This document shows positions 54,089-61,873 of a DNA stretch of 64,000 nucleotides, in pieces. This DNA comes from Flavobacterium saliperosum (GTDB lineage Bacteria > Bacteroidota > Bacteroidia > Flavobacteriales > Flavobacteriaceae): contig NZ_FMTY01000006.1 of assembly GCF_900100625.1 (NCBI RefSeq), forward strand, positions 1 to 64,000. Reading direction: 5' to 3'. Both the position numbers and the translations under genes were made by a program. The notes beneath the pieces are model-generated. The model saw nothing but the letters and a program-made list of their open reading frames with translations. It was not told the origin of the DNA and searched no databases. Position 1 is the stretch's first letter. Each line of letters begins with the position of its first letter.

Positions 54089-55051
54089 ATGACACTAATT
54101 ATTATCTTGGTTATTGGATTCTTCCTGCTGTTAGCGTCCTTTTTCACCGTAAAACAACAATCGGCGGTAATTGTCGAGCGTTTCGGAAAATTCAACAGCA
54201 TTAGACAATCGGGTTTGCAGATTAAAATTCCGGTATTTGACCGTATTGCGGGTCGTGTCAATTTGCGAATCCAACAATTGGACGTTATCATTGAAACCAA
54301 AACGAAAGATAACGTATTCGTGAAAATGAAAGTATCGGTGCAGTTCAAAGTACTTCAGGAGAAAGTATATGATGCTTTTTATAAATTGGAATATCCGCAC
54401 GATCAGATTACTTCGTATGTATTTGACGTGGTGCGTGCCGAAGTGCCGAAATTGATTTTGGATGATGTTTTCGAAAGAAAAGACGATATCGCGATTGCCG
54501 TAAAACGCGAATTGAACGAAGCGATGACGACTTACGGGTATGAAATCATCAACACGTTGGTGACCGATATCGATCCGGACATTCAGGTGAAGAACGCGAT
54601 GAACCGTATCAATGCGGCCGATCGTGAAAAAACAGCTGCTGAATACGAAGCCGAAGCACAACGTATCCGAATTGTAGCGAAAGCGAAAGCGGAAGCGGAA
54701 AGCAAGCGTTTGCAGGGTCAGGGTATTGCCGATCAACGTAGAGAAATTGCCCGCGGATTGGTGGAAAGTGTGGAAGTATTGAACAATGTGGGCATCAATT
54801 CACAGGAAGCTTCCGCATTGATTGTGGTGACGCAACATTATGATACCTTACAAGCCATTGGGGCCGATACGAATTCGAATTTGATTTTATTGCCAAATTC
54901 ACCGCAAGCGGGAAGCGACATGTTAAACAACATGGTGGCTTCTTTCACGGCAAGTAACCAGATTGGCGAAACCATGAAAAACCAACCGAAGCGCACTAAG
55001 AAGAAAGACGATCACACGTCTTTGGATTATAATCCGTCAGATCCTGAATAA
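54089..55051 (+). CDS. SPFH/Band 7 (stomatin-like) membrane protein
   Basis: A 320-residue protein with one N-terminal membrane segment (LIIILVIGFFLLLASFF) and the SPFH domain (FTVKQQSAVIVERFGKFNSIRQSG, then ETKTKDNVFVKMKVSVQFKV and ITSYVFDVVRAEVPKLILDDVFERKDDIA), followed by a long coiled coil (AADREKTAAEYEAEAQRIRIVAKAKAEAESKRLQGQGIADQRREIARGL). Such proteins organise membrane microdomains. No NfeD-type partner gene is next to it. Convergent with the small-protein gene at 55097; a hairpin terminator lies between them. Confidence 0.92.
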   Translation: MTLIIILVIGFFLLLASFFTVKQQSAVIVERFGKFNSIRQSGLQIKIPVFDRIAGRVNLRIQQLDVIIETKTKDNVFVKMKVSVQFKVLQEKVYDAFYKLEYPHDQITSYVFDVVRAEVPKLILDDVFERKDDIAIAVKRELNEAMTTYGYEIINTLVTDIDPDIQVKNAMNRINAADREKTAAEYEAEAQRIRIVAKAKAEAESKRLQGQGIADQRREIARGLVESVEVLNNVGINSQEASALIVVTQHYDTLQAIGADTNSNLILLPNSPQAGSDMLNNMVASFTASNQIGETMKNQPKRTKKKDDHTSLDYNPSDPE

Positions 55052-55071
55052 AAAGGAAACAAAAAGAATAG

Positions 55072-55098
55072 AAAAAGAGGTCTAAGGACCTCTTTTTT
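55072..55098. terminator. Bidirectional terminator between SPFH gene and small-protein gene
   Basis: AAAAAGAGGTC and GACCTCTTTTT pair perfectly around TAAG; the arms give A and T tracts on both strands. It overlaps the stop codon of the opposing gene by 2 bp. Confidence 0.85.
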
Positions 55099-55333
55099 AT
55101 TTTATGAATTTGTTGATTATGTAGGGAAGCACCACGTTTTTCAGCAGTCCGGATTTGGTTAGAAATGAACCGGCATTACCCAAAAGGTTTTGAACCAATC
55201 CGCTTGGTGTGACCCCATCAATGGTTTTCTCCACTGCCAGCGACAGCTTTTGAGTGTCGATTTCTTTCTGGAGTTTCAGAATTTCCAAATCCCTGTCAAT
55301 TTCTTCATAGGAAGAATACACTTTGGTTGCCAT
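55097..55333 (-). CDS. Small hydrophobic-tail protein (DUF6327-like)
   Basis: A 78-residue protein: a charged coiled-coil head (EEIDRDLEILKLQKEIDTQKL) and an amphipathic or membrane-associating C-terminal half (VTPSGLVQNLLGNAGSF). I assign it tentatively to DUF6327, a flavobacterial family. It is the third gene of a run with a holin-like and a YtxH-like gene, spacing 8 and 2 bp, so one operon. Function unknown. Confidence 0.7.
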   Translation of the reverse strand: MATKVYSSYEEIDRDLEILKLQKEIDTQKLSLAVEKTIDGVTPSGLVQNLLGNAGSFLTKSGLLKNVVLPYIINKFIK

Positions 55334-55341
55334 ACCTATAT

Positions 55342-55692
55342 TTATTCGTTAAAAAATACATTTGAGAATTTCTCCAAAATACTGCCTTCCACGATATTGT
55401 CTTTTATGAAATAGACAATCAGCAATAAAATGATGTAAATACCTCCCACTGAGAGAAAACCTAAAACGTTACTGTTCAAAATTTCACTCAAATAGAATGC
55501 TAATGCAATTGAAGAAAAAAACAGGAACAACACAAAAAGCAACAACAATAATACTACTTTGAGCACTAAGGTGGTTGATTTTGTCAGGACTTTAAACAAC
55601 CAAAGTTTGTAATAGGCAATATTACTGTCCATTACATTTTTAAGGTTGTCCTGAATTTCTTCTGCGTTTTCTTTCAGATGTTCAAAAGGCAT
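55342..55692 (-). CDS. Holin-X-like two-segment membrane protein
   Basis: A 116-residue protein: an N-terminal coiled-coil helix (LKENAEEIQDNLKNVMD), then two strong hydrophobic segments (VLKVVLLLLLFVLFLFFSSIALAF and LSVGGIYIILLLIVYFIK). It matches the 'phage holin family' (Holin-X/PhoX-type) proteins, which in Bacteroidota are usually found next to YtxH-like genes and not in phages. Probably a stress-related inner-membrane protein. Confidence 0.75.
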   Translation of the reverse strand: MPFEHLKENAEEIQDNLKNVMDSNIAYYKLWLFKVLTKSTTLVLKVVLLLLLFVLFLFFSSIALAFYLSEILNSNVLGFLSVGGIYIILLLIVYFIKDNIVEGSILEKFSNVFFNE

Positions 55693-55694
55693 AG

Positions 55695-56024
55695 TTAATT
55701 TTTAGCGGTTGCGGCCTGTTTTTTCAATTCGGCCAGTTTTCGTTCCATGGTTTCAATCAACTCTTCTTTTTTATGATGACTGTCGGCAAGCAAATGATCG
55801 AATTGGCCTTCCAGGTCTAATTTAGCTTTTGAAAATTTCGATTTGAGATTTTCCGTAACTTCATCAAATCGGTGTTTCAGATTTTCTTTACCTTCTTCAA
55901 AACCATCTCTAATTTTTCTTCGGGTATTTGAACCTTTATCAGGTGCAAACAAAATTCCCAATCCTGCTCCAATAGCAGCTCCGGCTAAAAGAGCCAATAC
56001 TGTTTTTCCTGTGTTGTCTGACAT
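55695..56024 (-). CDS. YtxH domain protein
   Basis: A 109-residue protein with the YtxH transmembrane signature (KTVLALLAGAAIGAGLGILFAPDKGSNTRRKI) and a long charged helix. YtxH proteins are general-stress-type membrane proteins of unclear function. The ATG at 56024 is chosen over 56063 because the YtxH signature follows directly. It is the first gene of the three-gene operon. Confidence 0.85.
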   Translation of the reverse strand: MSDNTGKTVLALLAGAAIGAGLGILFAPDKGSNTRRKIRDGFEEGKENLKHRFDEVTENLKSKFSKAKLDLEGQFDHLLADSHHKKEELIETMERKLAELKKQAATAKN

Positions 56025-56273
56025 GATCTTTCGTTTTTTAGTTAGTCTTATAAATTTAAGCATTCCAAATCCGTTTTCTGTTAAATGGCAGTTAATTCTT
56101 CCTGCTTTTTAATACAAAATCGATTTAAAGCGTTTTTGCGAGGTTAAACGGCATTGTTTTGTGGAAATACCTTTCGGTTTTTTAAAAGTCGATTACAATA
56201 AATTTATGAAAGCCTATTTTGATAATAAATATTGATTGATTTTCAATAATACATCATTAAAAACAATAATAAA

Positions 56274-56297
56274 AAAACCCACTTAATAGTGGGTTTT
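56274..56297 (-). terminator. Terminator after the propeller-repeat gene
   Basis: AAAACCCACT and AGTGGGTTTT pair perfectly around TAAT; on the minus strand it is followed by a T tract. Nearly the same hairpin occurs at 58744-58772. Confidence 0.85.
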
Positions 56298-56320
56298 GTA
56301 TTTATAAAATCTATGATAAT

Positions 56321-58699
56321 TTATTCCTTAACTAGCTTAACGGAAGAGATGCCTTTTTCGTTTTTAATTTTTGCGACATACAAACCTTTTGGCAGTATTT
56401 CGACATTAATTTGACCGCTAGCATTTTTTGTGTGTAAAACAGTTTTTCCAAGCAAATCAAAAATTTCAATTTCTTCGACGGTTTCATTTCCGGAAATGGT
56501 GAAACTGTTTTTTACGGGGTTGGGGTGAATTGAAATTGAATTTTGAGTCAAAGTTGCTTCATTCGTACTCAACAATCCTTGCGGACCGTAATATTTTACA
56601 TAAGCTCCTGTTGATTCGTAGGCTACATAAGGAATATTGTTACTATTAAACGCCATTGAAACAGCTCTCGAGTGTCCTGATGAAACGCTGGAGCCAACCA
56701 CTTCCCATGCGGCGCCGTTAAATTTTTGCACATAAACATGGTTCCCGTTATTTAAATCGGCATACGAAATATGGGGGATGTCACTATGGTCTAAAAGAAG
56801 GGTTATAAATTCACTATATCCTGAAGAAAAACCTGGCGTACCAACGAGTTCCCAAGCGGTACCATTAAATTTTTGTACAGTTGTTTTATAACTGAGAGTT
56901 CCATCACTATAGGCAATATAAGGTACATTGGTACTGTTAAAAGCCAACGATGGATAATAATTCGTACCCGCCGAAATGCCGTTGCTTCCAACAATTTCCC
57001 AAGCGGTTCCGTTAAATTTTTGCACTATGACTTTATCACCAACACTGTTATCCTTATAACACACATAGGGAGTGTTTGTGCTGTTAATAGCTAATGTTAT
57101 ATAGGAAGAAAGTCCGCTGGAAAACCCTTGTATTCCCACGAGTTGCCAACTGGTTCCGTTGAATTTTTTAACGATAATTTTCCCTCCGTAAGCGTCATCA
57201 GTATAGCCCACATATGGTACATTATTAGTATCGAAAGTCAAAGAGATGTTATTTGCAAATCCTGTAGAAAATCCTTGTGTCCCGACAGTTACCCAACTCG
57301 ATCCGTTGAATTTTTTCACAGTAATTCTATAGCTTAAAGGATTGTCACGATAGGCTACATAAGGAACATTATTATTATCTGTTCGTATGGTCAGATAATC
57401 TGCTGCTCCGTTTGAAAACTCTGGAGCGCCAACGGTTACCCAATTGGTTCCGTTGAATTTTTTCACCGTTGCTTTATTACTGATTGTTGTTTCCGTGTAG
57501 GCATAATAAGGGACATTGTTGCCGTCAAGCGTAAAAAAGCCTCTGAAGATAGCACCTGATGCATCGGTAAATCCGTGATTTCCTACTATTTCCCAGCTGG
57601 TTCCGTTGAATTTTTCAACTCTTGCTTTACCACCATAATACGTTTTGCTATATACTACATACGGAATATTGTTGTTGTCTATGGCAATTCCGGTATAATC
57701 GGAAACTTCAGTTGAAATTCCCGCGGTTCCGACAAGCTGCCAAGCCGTCCCGTTGAATTTTTGAATTGTAGCCTTGTAGCTGTTTGAACCGTCCTCATAA
57801 ACTATGTAAGGCTCATTACTGCTGTTGATTGCTATTGAAGTATAGTCTGCTAAACCTGCCGATATCCCAGCGGTTCCAACTACTTGCCAGTTGGTTCCGT
57901 TGAATTTTTGCACGGTAGCCTTATTTCCGTTTATGACATCTTTATAAACTACGTAAGGAACGTTATTTGAGTCTGTAGCAATGGCGATATAATCTGCCCC
58001 GCCTGCTGAAAATCCCGAAATACCAACCACTTCCCAAGTCGTACCGTTAAATTTCTGCACTGTTACTTTATTACTATTCGAAGCATCTTTATAGGAAACA
58101 AATGGAATATTGGTATTACCAAAAACAATAGAGGTGTAGTCAACCGCGCCAGCCGAAAAACCAAGAGTTCCGACCACTTCCCAAGCGGTACCATTAAATT
58201 TTTGCACAGTAATTTTATTGCTGTTTGCGACATCTTTATAGGTTACATACGGAATATTATTGTTGTCTAACGCTATGGAAGCATAATCAGCTTGTCCTGT
58301 TGAAAATCCTGAAATCCCAACCACTTCCCAAACTGTACCATTGAATTTTTGTACCGTAATTTTATTACTATTGTCAACATCTTTGTAAGCGACATAAGGA
58401 ATGTTATTGTTATCAATTGCTATGGAAGTATAATCGGCCTGACCCGTTGAAAATCCGGCAGAACCCACATATTGCCAACTAGTTCCGTTGTATTTTCTAA
58501 CACATATTTTTCTACCGCTATTCTGATCGCTGCAAACTACATACGGAACATTGTTGTTATCCATAGCAATTTTAGTGTAATAGGCATAACTGAAAGAAGG
58601 TTGGTCATAATCATCCGGACCAATTGGGTGCCAGTCGTTTTGAGCATTTAGGGTTGTTGTAAGAAAAATACAAAAAGAAAGAAGTAAAAGTTTTTTCAT
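56321..58699 (-). CDS. T9SS type A secreted protein with 14 propeller-type repeats
   Basis: A 792-residue secreted protein. Signal peptide MKKLLLLSFCIFLTTTLNAQ; 14 repeats of about 49 residues (36 to about 709) of the form DYxSIAxDNNNIPYVxYKD, then VQKFNGTxWEVVG, GFSxG; then a Por secretion system type A C-terminal domain (about 722-792: HPNPVKNSFTISGN, IFDLLGKTVL, KGLYVAKI). The N-terminal DWHPIG provides a W-x-x-G strand that the truncated fourteenth unit lacks, so the fold can be closed. The ATG at 58699 is preferred since the preceding residues are hydrophobic but lack a basic start. Function unknown; a cell-surface or released binding protein is likely. Confidence 0.88.
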   Translation of the reverse strand: MKKLLLLSFCIFLTTTLNAQNDWHPIGPDDYDQPSFSYAYYTKIAMDNNNVPYVVCSDQNSGRKICVRKYNGTSWQYVGSAGFSTGQADYTSIAIDNNNIPYVAYKDVDNSNKITVQKFNGTVWEVVGISGFSTGQADYASIALDNNNIPYVTYKDVANSNKITVQKFNGTAWEVVGTLGFSAGAVDYTSIVFGNTNIPFVSYKDASNSNKVTVQKFNGTTWEVVGISGFSAGGADYIAIATDSNNVPYVVYKDVINGNKATVQKFNGTNWQVVGTAGISAGLADYTSIAINSSNEPYIVYEDGSNSYKATIQKFNGTAWQLVGTAGISTEVSDYTGIAIDNNNIPYVVYSKTYYGGKARVEKFNGTSWEIVGNHGFTDASGAIFRGFFTLDGNNVPYYAYTETTISNKATVKKFNGTNWVTVGAPEFSNGAADYLTIRTDNNNVPYVAYRDNPLSYRITVKKFNGSSWVTVGTQGFSTGFANNISLTFDTNNVPYVGYTDDAYGGKIIVKKFNGTSWQLVGIQGFSSGLSSYITLAINSTNTPYVCYKDNSVGDKVIVQKFNGTAWEIVGSNGISAGTNYYPSLAFNSTNVPYIAYSDGTLSYKTTVQKFNGTAWELVGTPGFSSGYSEFITLLLDHSDIPHISYADLNNGNHVYVQKFNGAAWEVVGSSVSSGHSRAVSMAFNSNNIPYVAYESTGAYVKYYGPQGLLSTNEATLTQNSISIHPNPVKNSFTISGNETVEEIEIFDLLGKTVLHTKNASGQINVEILPKGLYVAKIKNEKGISSVKLVKE
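56573..58594 (-). repeat. Fourteen 147-bp tandem units in the T9SS type A gene
   Basis: Units of 49 residues (147 bp; units 7, 8 are 50, unit 13 is 48) run from residue 36 to about 709. The near-constant length and the conserved N-x-N-(N)-I-P-Y-V core with KFNG turn are typical of propeller blades. Neighbouring units 2-5 are most alike, suggesting recent duplication. Confidence 0.85.
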
Positions 58700-58743
58700 G
58701 AATAAAATTTTTATCAAAAATAAATAAAATAGTACAAATAAAT

Positions 58744-58772
58744 ACAAAACCCACTATAATAGCGGGTTTTGT
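58744..58772 (-). terminator. Terminator after glnS
   Basis: ACAAAACCC / GGGTTTTGT with an inner CTAT/ATAG stem; one A-C mismatch. T tract on the minus strand follows. It strongly resembles the hairpin at 56274-56297. Confidence 0.75.
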
Positions 58773-58795
58773 GTTTTTTAAATCTACAGTGAGTT

Positions 58796-60895
58796 TTAGA
58801 CTATTTCAGAAAGCAGGTGTAAAACAATTTCGCTTTTTTCCGCCGATTTCATTTCCGAAAGTTGCGGTTTGAAATTTTCAAAAGCGTCCCAGTTTTTTTT
58901 CAGATTTTGGATGCCTTCATAACGTACAAACGGCGATTCACTTTTCAGCGACATCGCATACAATTTGTGCAACAGGTCGGTATCGACATCCGAAGCTTTT
59001 ATTTTTTCGGAATATTTCAGTATCCAATTCGAAAACAATAGCGAACTTTTATTGTTGTTGATGTTTTTCTTTAGGGAATTCTGCAGCAGACTGTAATTGG
59101 CAATGGTTTTGATGTTTTCACCAATAGTATTTTCAATCGCTGCTCTTTCTTCTGTGGTGTCCACTTTGAAATATTTGTTGATTTCTTTCAAAGAGTTGTT
59201 AACGGTATTCTCCTCTTTTTTTCCTTTTTCTTCCCAGGAATCTTTCAGATCCACAGTTTTATTGAAGACCAAAGCTTCTGCCGTACTGTCTCTGTCTACG
59301 CAAAAATACCCCATTCGCTGGAATTGAAAACTGTCGCCTTCCTGAGCGTTAGCCAAACTTGGTTCCACAAATCCGATCACGGTTTTTAGGGAATTCGGAT
59401 TCACGAAATCCAGGAAATTCTTGTCTTTGTGCGTGTCCGGCGATTCGTCAATAAACAAACGATCGTACAAACGGACTTCCGCCTCCACGGCATGTTCCAC
59501 AGAAACCCAGTGAATGGTTCCCGAAACCTTACGGTTGCTGGCTTCACTTCCGCTTCCGCTTCGGCTGTCGTCATCGTAAGTAGCGTGAATTTCGGTAATG
59601 TTTCCATTCGCATCTTTCACAACCTTTTCCCCTTTAATGATGTAGGCATTTTTCAAACGCACTTCTTTACCTAAGCTTAAACGGAAAAATTTATTGCTCG
59701 CTTCTTCCAAAAAGTCGTCTCTTTCGATGTAAATTTCTCTTGAAAACGGTACTTTTCTGAACGTCATCAATGCTTCTTCCGGATTGTTTTCCGCTTCCAG
59801 CCATTCCGTTTTTCCTTCCGGATAGTTGGTGATTACCAGTTTTACCGGATCCAGAACCGCCATTACACGAGGGGCAATCTTGTTCAGATCTTCACGAACA
59901 CAAAATTCCAATAACGAAACATCGATTAGGTTGTCGCGTTTGGCAATTCCGATTGTATCCGCGAAATTTCGGATAGACGCCGGCGTATAGCCTCTTCTTC
60001 GCATACCGGAAATCGTCGACATTCGCGGATCGTCCCAACCGGTCACATAATTTTCCTGAACCAATTGTAATAATTTCCGTTTGGAAACTACGGTATGCGA
60101 CAGGTTTCTTCTCGCAAACTCGCGTTGTTTCGGACGCACTTTGGTGTCATCATAAATCTGATCCAGGAACCAATCGTACAATTCACGGTGCGGTAAAAAT
60201 TCCAGTGTACAGAACGAGTGCGAAATTTGCTCTAAATAATCACTTTCCCCGTGCGCCCAGTCGTACATTGGATATACACACCATTTGTCGCCGGTTCGGT
60301 GATGGTGTTTGTGTAATATTCGGTAAATGATCGGATCACGCATCAGCATGTTGGTGGATGCCATGTCGATTTTAGCTCTTAAAATATGGGTACCCTCTTC
60401 GAATTCGCCGTTTTTCATTCGTTCGAACAAATCCAAATTTTCTTCTATCGAACGGTTTCGGTACGGCCCGTCAACTCCGGGTTGAGTAGGTGTCCCTTTT
60501 TGTTTGGCCATGTCTTCCGAAGATTGGCTGTCCACATACGCCTTTCCTTTTTTAATCAGCTCCACCGCCCAATCATACAGTTGTTGGAAATAATCAGAAG
60601 CGTAACATTCCTCAGCCCATTCGTAACCAAGCCATTGTACGTCCCGTTTGATTGCATCCACATATTCCTGCTCTTCCTTGGCCGGATTCGTATCGTCAAA
60701 ACGCAGGTTTACCGGCGCCTTGTAATCGATACCCAAACCAAAATTCAGGCAAATCGCACTCGCGTGACCCAAATGCAGATAGCCGTTAGGTTCCGGCGGA
60801 AAACGGAAGCGTAATTTATCGGGTGACAAACCATTTTTTAAATCGTCTTCAATGATTTGTTCTATAAAATTCAATGATTTTTCTTTCGTTGACAT
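58796..60895 (-). CDS. glnS: Glutamine-tRNA ligase with C-terminal extension
   Basis: Charges tRNA-Gln. The class I HIGH motif is FPPEPNGYLHLGHA (HLGH 41-44), the KMSKS-type motif TVVSKRKLLQ, and DDTNPAKEEQEYVDAIKRDV the amino-acid-binding region. The catalytic and anticodon-binding parts account for about 550 residues; residues about 560-699 are an extra helical domain (INKYFKVDTTEERAAIENTIGENIKTI, ending EKSEIVLHLLSEIV). The E. coli enzyme is 554 residues long, so this tail is an addition; it resembles a YqeY-type helical domain. Monocistronic; -7 box upstream. Confidence 0.96.
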   Translation of the reverse strand: MSTKEKSLNFIEQIIEDDLKNGLSPDKLRFRFPPEPNGYLHLGHASAICLNFGLGIDYKAPVNLRFDDTNPAKEEQEYVDAIKRDVQWLGYEWAEECYASDYFQQLYDWAVELIKKGKAYVDSQSSEDMAKQKGTPTQPGVDGPYRNRSIEENLDLFERMKNGEFEEGTHILRAKIDMASTNMLMRDPIIYRILHKHHHRTGDKWCVYPMYDWAHGESDYLEQISHSFCTLEFLPHRELYDWFLDQIYDDTKVRPKQREFARRNLSHTVVSKRKLLQLVQENYVTGWDDPRMSTISGMRRRGYTPASIRNFADTIGIAKRDNLIDVSLLEFCVREDLNKIAPRVMAVLDPVKLVITNYPEGKTEWLEAENNPEEALMTFRKVPFSREIYIERDDFLEEASNKFFRLSLGKEVRLKNAYIIKGEKVVKDANGNITEIHATYDDDSRSGSGSEASNRKVSGTIHWVSVEHAVEAEVRLYDRLFIDESPDTHKDKNFLDFVNPNSLKTVIGFVEPSLANAQEGDSFQFQRMGYFCVDRDSTAEALVFNKTVDLKDSWEEKGKKEENTVNNSLKEINKYFKVDTTEERAAIENTIGENIKTIANYSLLQNSLKKNINNNKSSLLFSNWILKYSEKIKASDVDTDLLHKLYAMSLKSESPFVRYEGIQNLKKNWDAFENFKPQLSEMKSAEKSEIVLHLLSEIV

Positions 60896-60913
60896 AAGGT
60901 TGTATTAAGTGAA

Positions 60914-60921
60914 CAAAGTTA
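60914..60921 (-). promoter_or_regulatory. -7 promoter element of glnS
   Basis: Minus-strand TAACTTTG (plus caaagtta) matches TAnnTTTG; a TTG (plus caa at 60944-60946) lies 22 nt upstream. 19 nt before the ATG. Confidence 0.5.
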
Positions 60922-61044
60922 TCAAAAATGTTGGTTATTTGGCCAATCGTTCTTTTGGATATTTGTTGATTTATGCTGCAATAGTGTCAAAAATCCGTAC
61001 TTTTATCAAATAAACGAAGAATCAAATTATCGAATACAGTAAAA

Positions 61045-61404
61045 ATGGGAGTAATTAAGTTAAAAAACATCCGAACGTTTTCCTACCACGGCTGTTTAGT
61101 GGAAGAAGGTAAAATCGGCTCGGATTATGCGGTGGATTTGGAAATCAAAACCGACTTGCGTAAATCGTCTTTTTCCGACGAGCTTACTGATACCGTGGAT
61201 TATGTGCATCTGAACAAAATCGTGGTGGAAGAAATGGACATCCGTTCCAAATTGCTGGAGCACGTGGCGCAACGCATTATCGCCCGGATTTTTCACGAAA
61301 TCCCCGCCGTTTCCCGAATTATAGTAGCGGTTTCCAAACTGAATCCGCCTATTGGTGGTGACGTTGAGGCGGTTACCATACAACTGGAGGAATACCGCAG
61401 TTAA
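61045..61404 (+). CDS. folB: Dihydroneopterin aldolase
   Basis: Folate biosynthesis enzyme that cleaves dihydroneopterin to 6-hydroxymethyl-dihydropterin. The 119-residue protein has the FolB N-terminal IKLKNIRTFSYHGCLVEEGKIGSDYAVDLEI (His in SYHGCL), the DTVDYVHLNKIVVEE region with Tyr/Asp, and the C-terminal KLNPPIGGDVEAVTIQLE. Length typical. Divergent from glnS; the tRNA-Cys gene follows 83 bp on. Confidence 0.93.
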   Translation: MGVIKLKNIRTFSYHGCLVEEGKIGSDYAVDLEIKTDLRKSSFSDELTDTVDYVHLNKIVVEEMDIRSKLLEHVAQRIIARIFHEIPAVSRIIVAVSKLNPPIGGDVEAVTIQLEEYRS

Positions 61405-61442
61405 TTTTTTCAAAAAGTTTGCAACTCTGCGCCGTTACGGCT

Positions 61443-61472
61443 TTGCAACTATAAAAAAATATTCTATATTTG
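61443..61472 (+). promoter_or_regulatory. Full promoter of tRNA-Cys
   Basis: TTG at 61443-61445, 19-nt spacer, TATATTTG at 61465-61472, 15 nt before the tRNA 5' end. Both elements match the Bacteroidota consensus. Confidence 0.7.
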
Positions 61473-61487
61473 CCCACCATTAACACT

Positions 61488-61558
61488 GGCATCGTGGCCG
61501 AGTGGCTAGGCAGCGGTCTGCAAAACCGTCTACAGCGGTTCGAATCCGCTCGATGCCT
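61488..61558 (+). tRNA. tRNA-Cys (GCA anticodon)
   Basis: A 71-nt cloverleaf. The acceptor stem GGCATCG (61488-61494) pairs with CGATGCC (61551-61557), discriminator T. The D arm is GCC/GGC, the anticodon loop CTGCAAA with anticodon GCA (61520-61522), and the T arm AGCGG-TTCGAAT-CCGCT. CCA is not encoded. It reads Cys codons. The 3' half and terminator are duplicated downstream. Confidence 0.95.
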
Positions 61559-61740
61559 CTGAAACCTTCAAGGAAACTTGGAGGTTTTTTATTTGTAATT
61601 TTTTGGAAAAATCAGGTAAAGATAGTCGCGGTTCGAATCGTTAGATTGCTTGTAAAGCTTTCAGGGAAACTTGGAGGTTTTTTTATTTGTGATTTTTAGG
61701 AAAAATCTGGCAGAGAGAATCGCGGTTCGAAACCGTTCAA
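61535..61740 (+). repeat. Tandem ~93-bp duplication of the tRNA-Cys 3' part
   Basis: The T-arm sequence gcggttcgaa occurs at 61535 (in the tRNA), 61628 and 61722 (spacing 93 and 94 bp), and the terminator segment ggaaacttggagg at 61572 and 61665. Copies 2 and 3 have degenerated acceptor and T-stem pairing (gaatcgttagattgct and gaaaccgttcaaattt). It is about 2.3 copies of a unit covering the T arm, acceptor 3' end, terminator and spacer. Confidence 0.85.
61562..61596 (+). terminator. Terminator of tRNA-Cys
   Basis: AACCTTCAAG and CTTGGAGGTT pair (one G-U) around GAAA, followed by TTTTTTATTTG. Confidence 0.8.
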
Positions 61741-61825
61741 ATTTCGGAGACCACTATTGTAGAGAGGGTTTTCATGTTTACAGCTCGAAAAGATAAATAC
61801 AGTGGTATGGAGATATTTTAAAAAA

Positions 61826-61852
61826 GAAAACCCTCAAGTTGAGGGTTTTTAT
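61826..61852. terminator. Terminator of the LysE-type gene
   Basis: AAAACCCTCAA and TTGAGGGTTTT form a perfect stem with a minimal loop; T tracts follow on both strands (TTTTCTTTTTT on minus). Confidence 0.75.
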
Positions 61853-61873
61853 ATTGTTTGGTTTTCGAGAAAT

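Noticed and set aside
55342..55692. Phage lysis holin
   Set aside because: It sits in a YtxH operon with no endolysin or phage genes.
56573..58594. CRISPR-like array
   Set aside because: Regular period (147 bp) but the units are in-frame protein repeats with conserved blade residues and differ throughout; same reasoning for the 261-bp units of the adhesin.
61502..61699. 65-codon plus-strand frame over tRNA-Cys and the repeat
   Set aside because: It overlaps the tRNA gene and follows the 93-bp repeat; not protein coding.
61621..61740. A second and third tRNA in the repeat copies
   Set aside because: Only the T arm is kept; D arm and anticodon arm are missing and acceptor pairing is lost.
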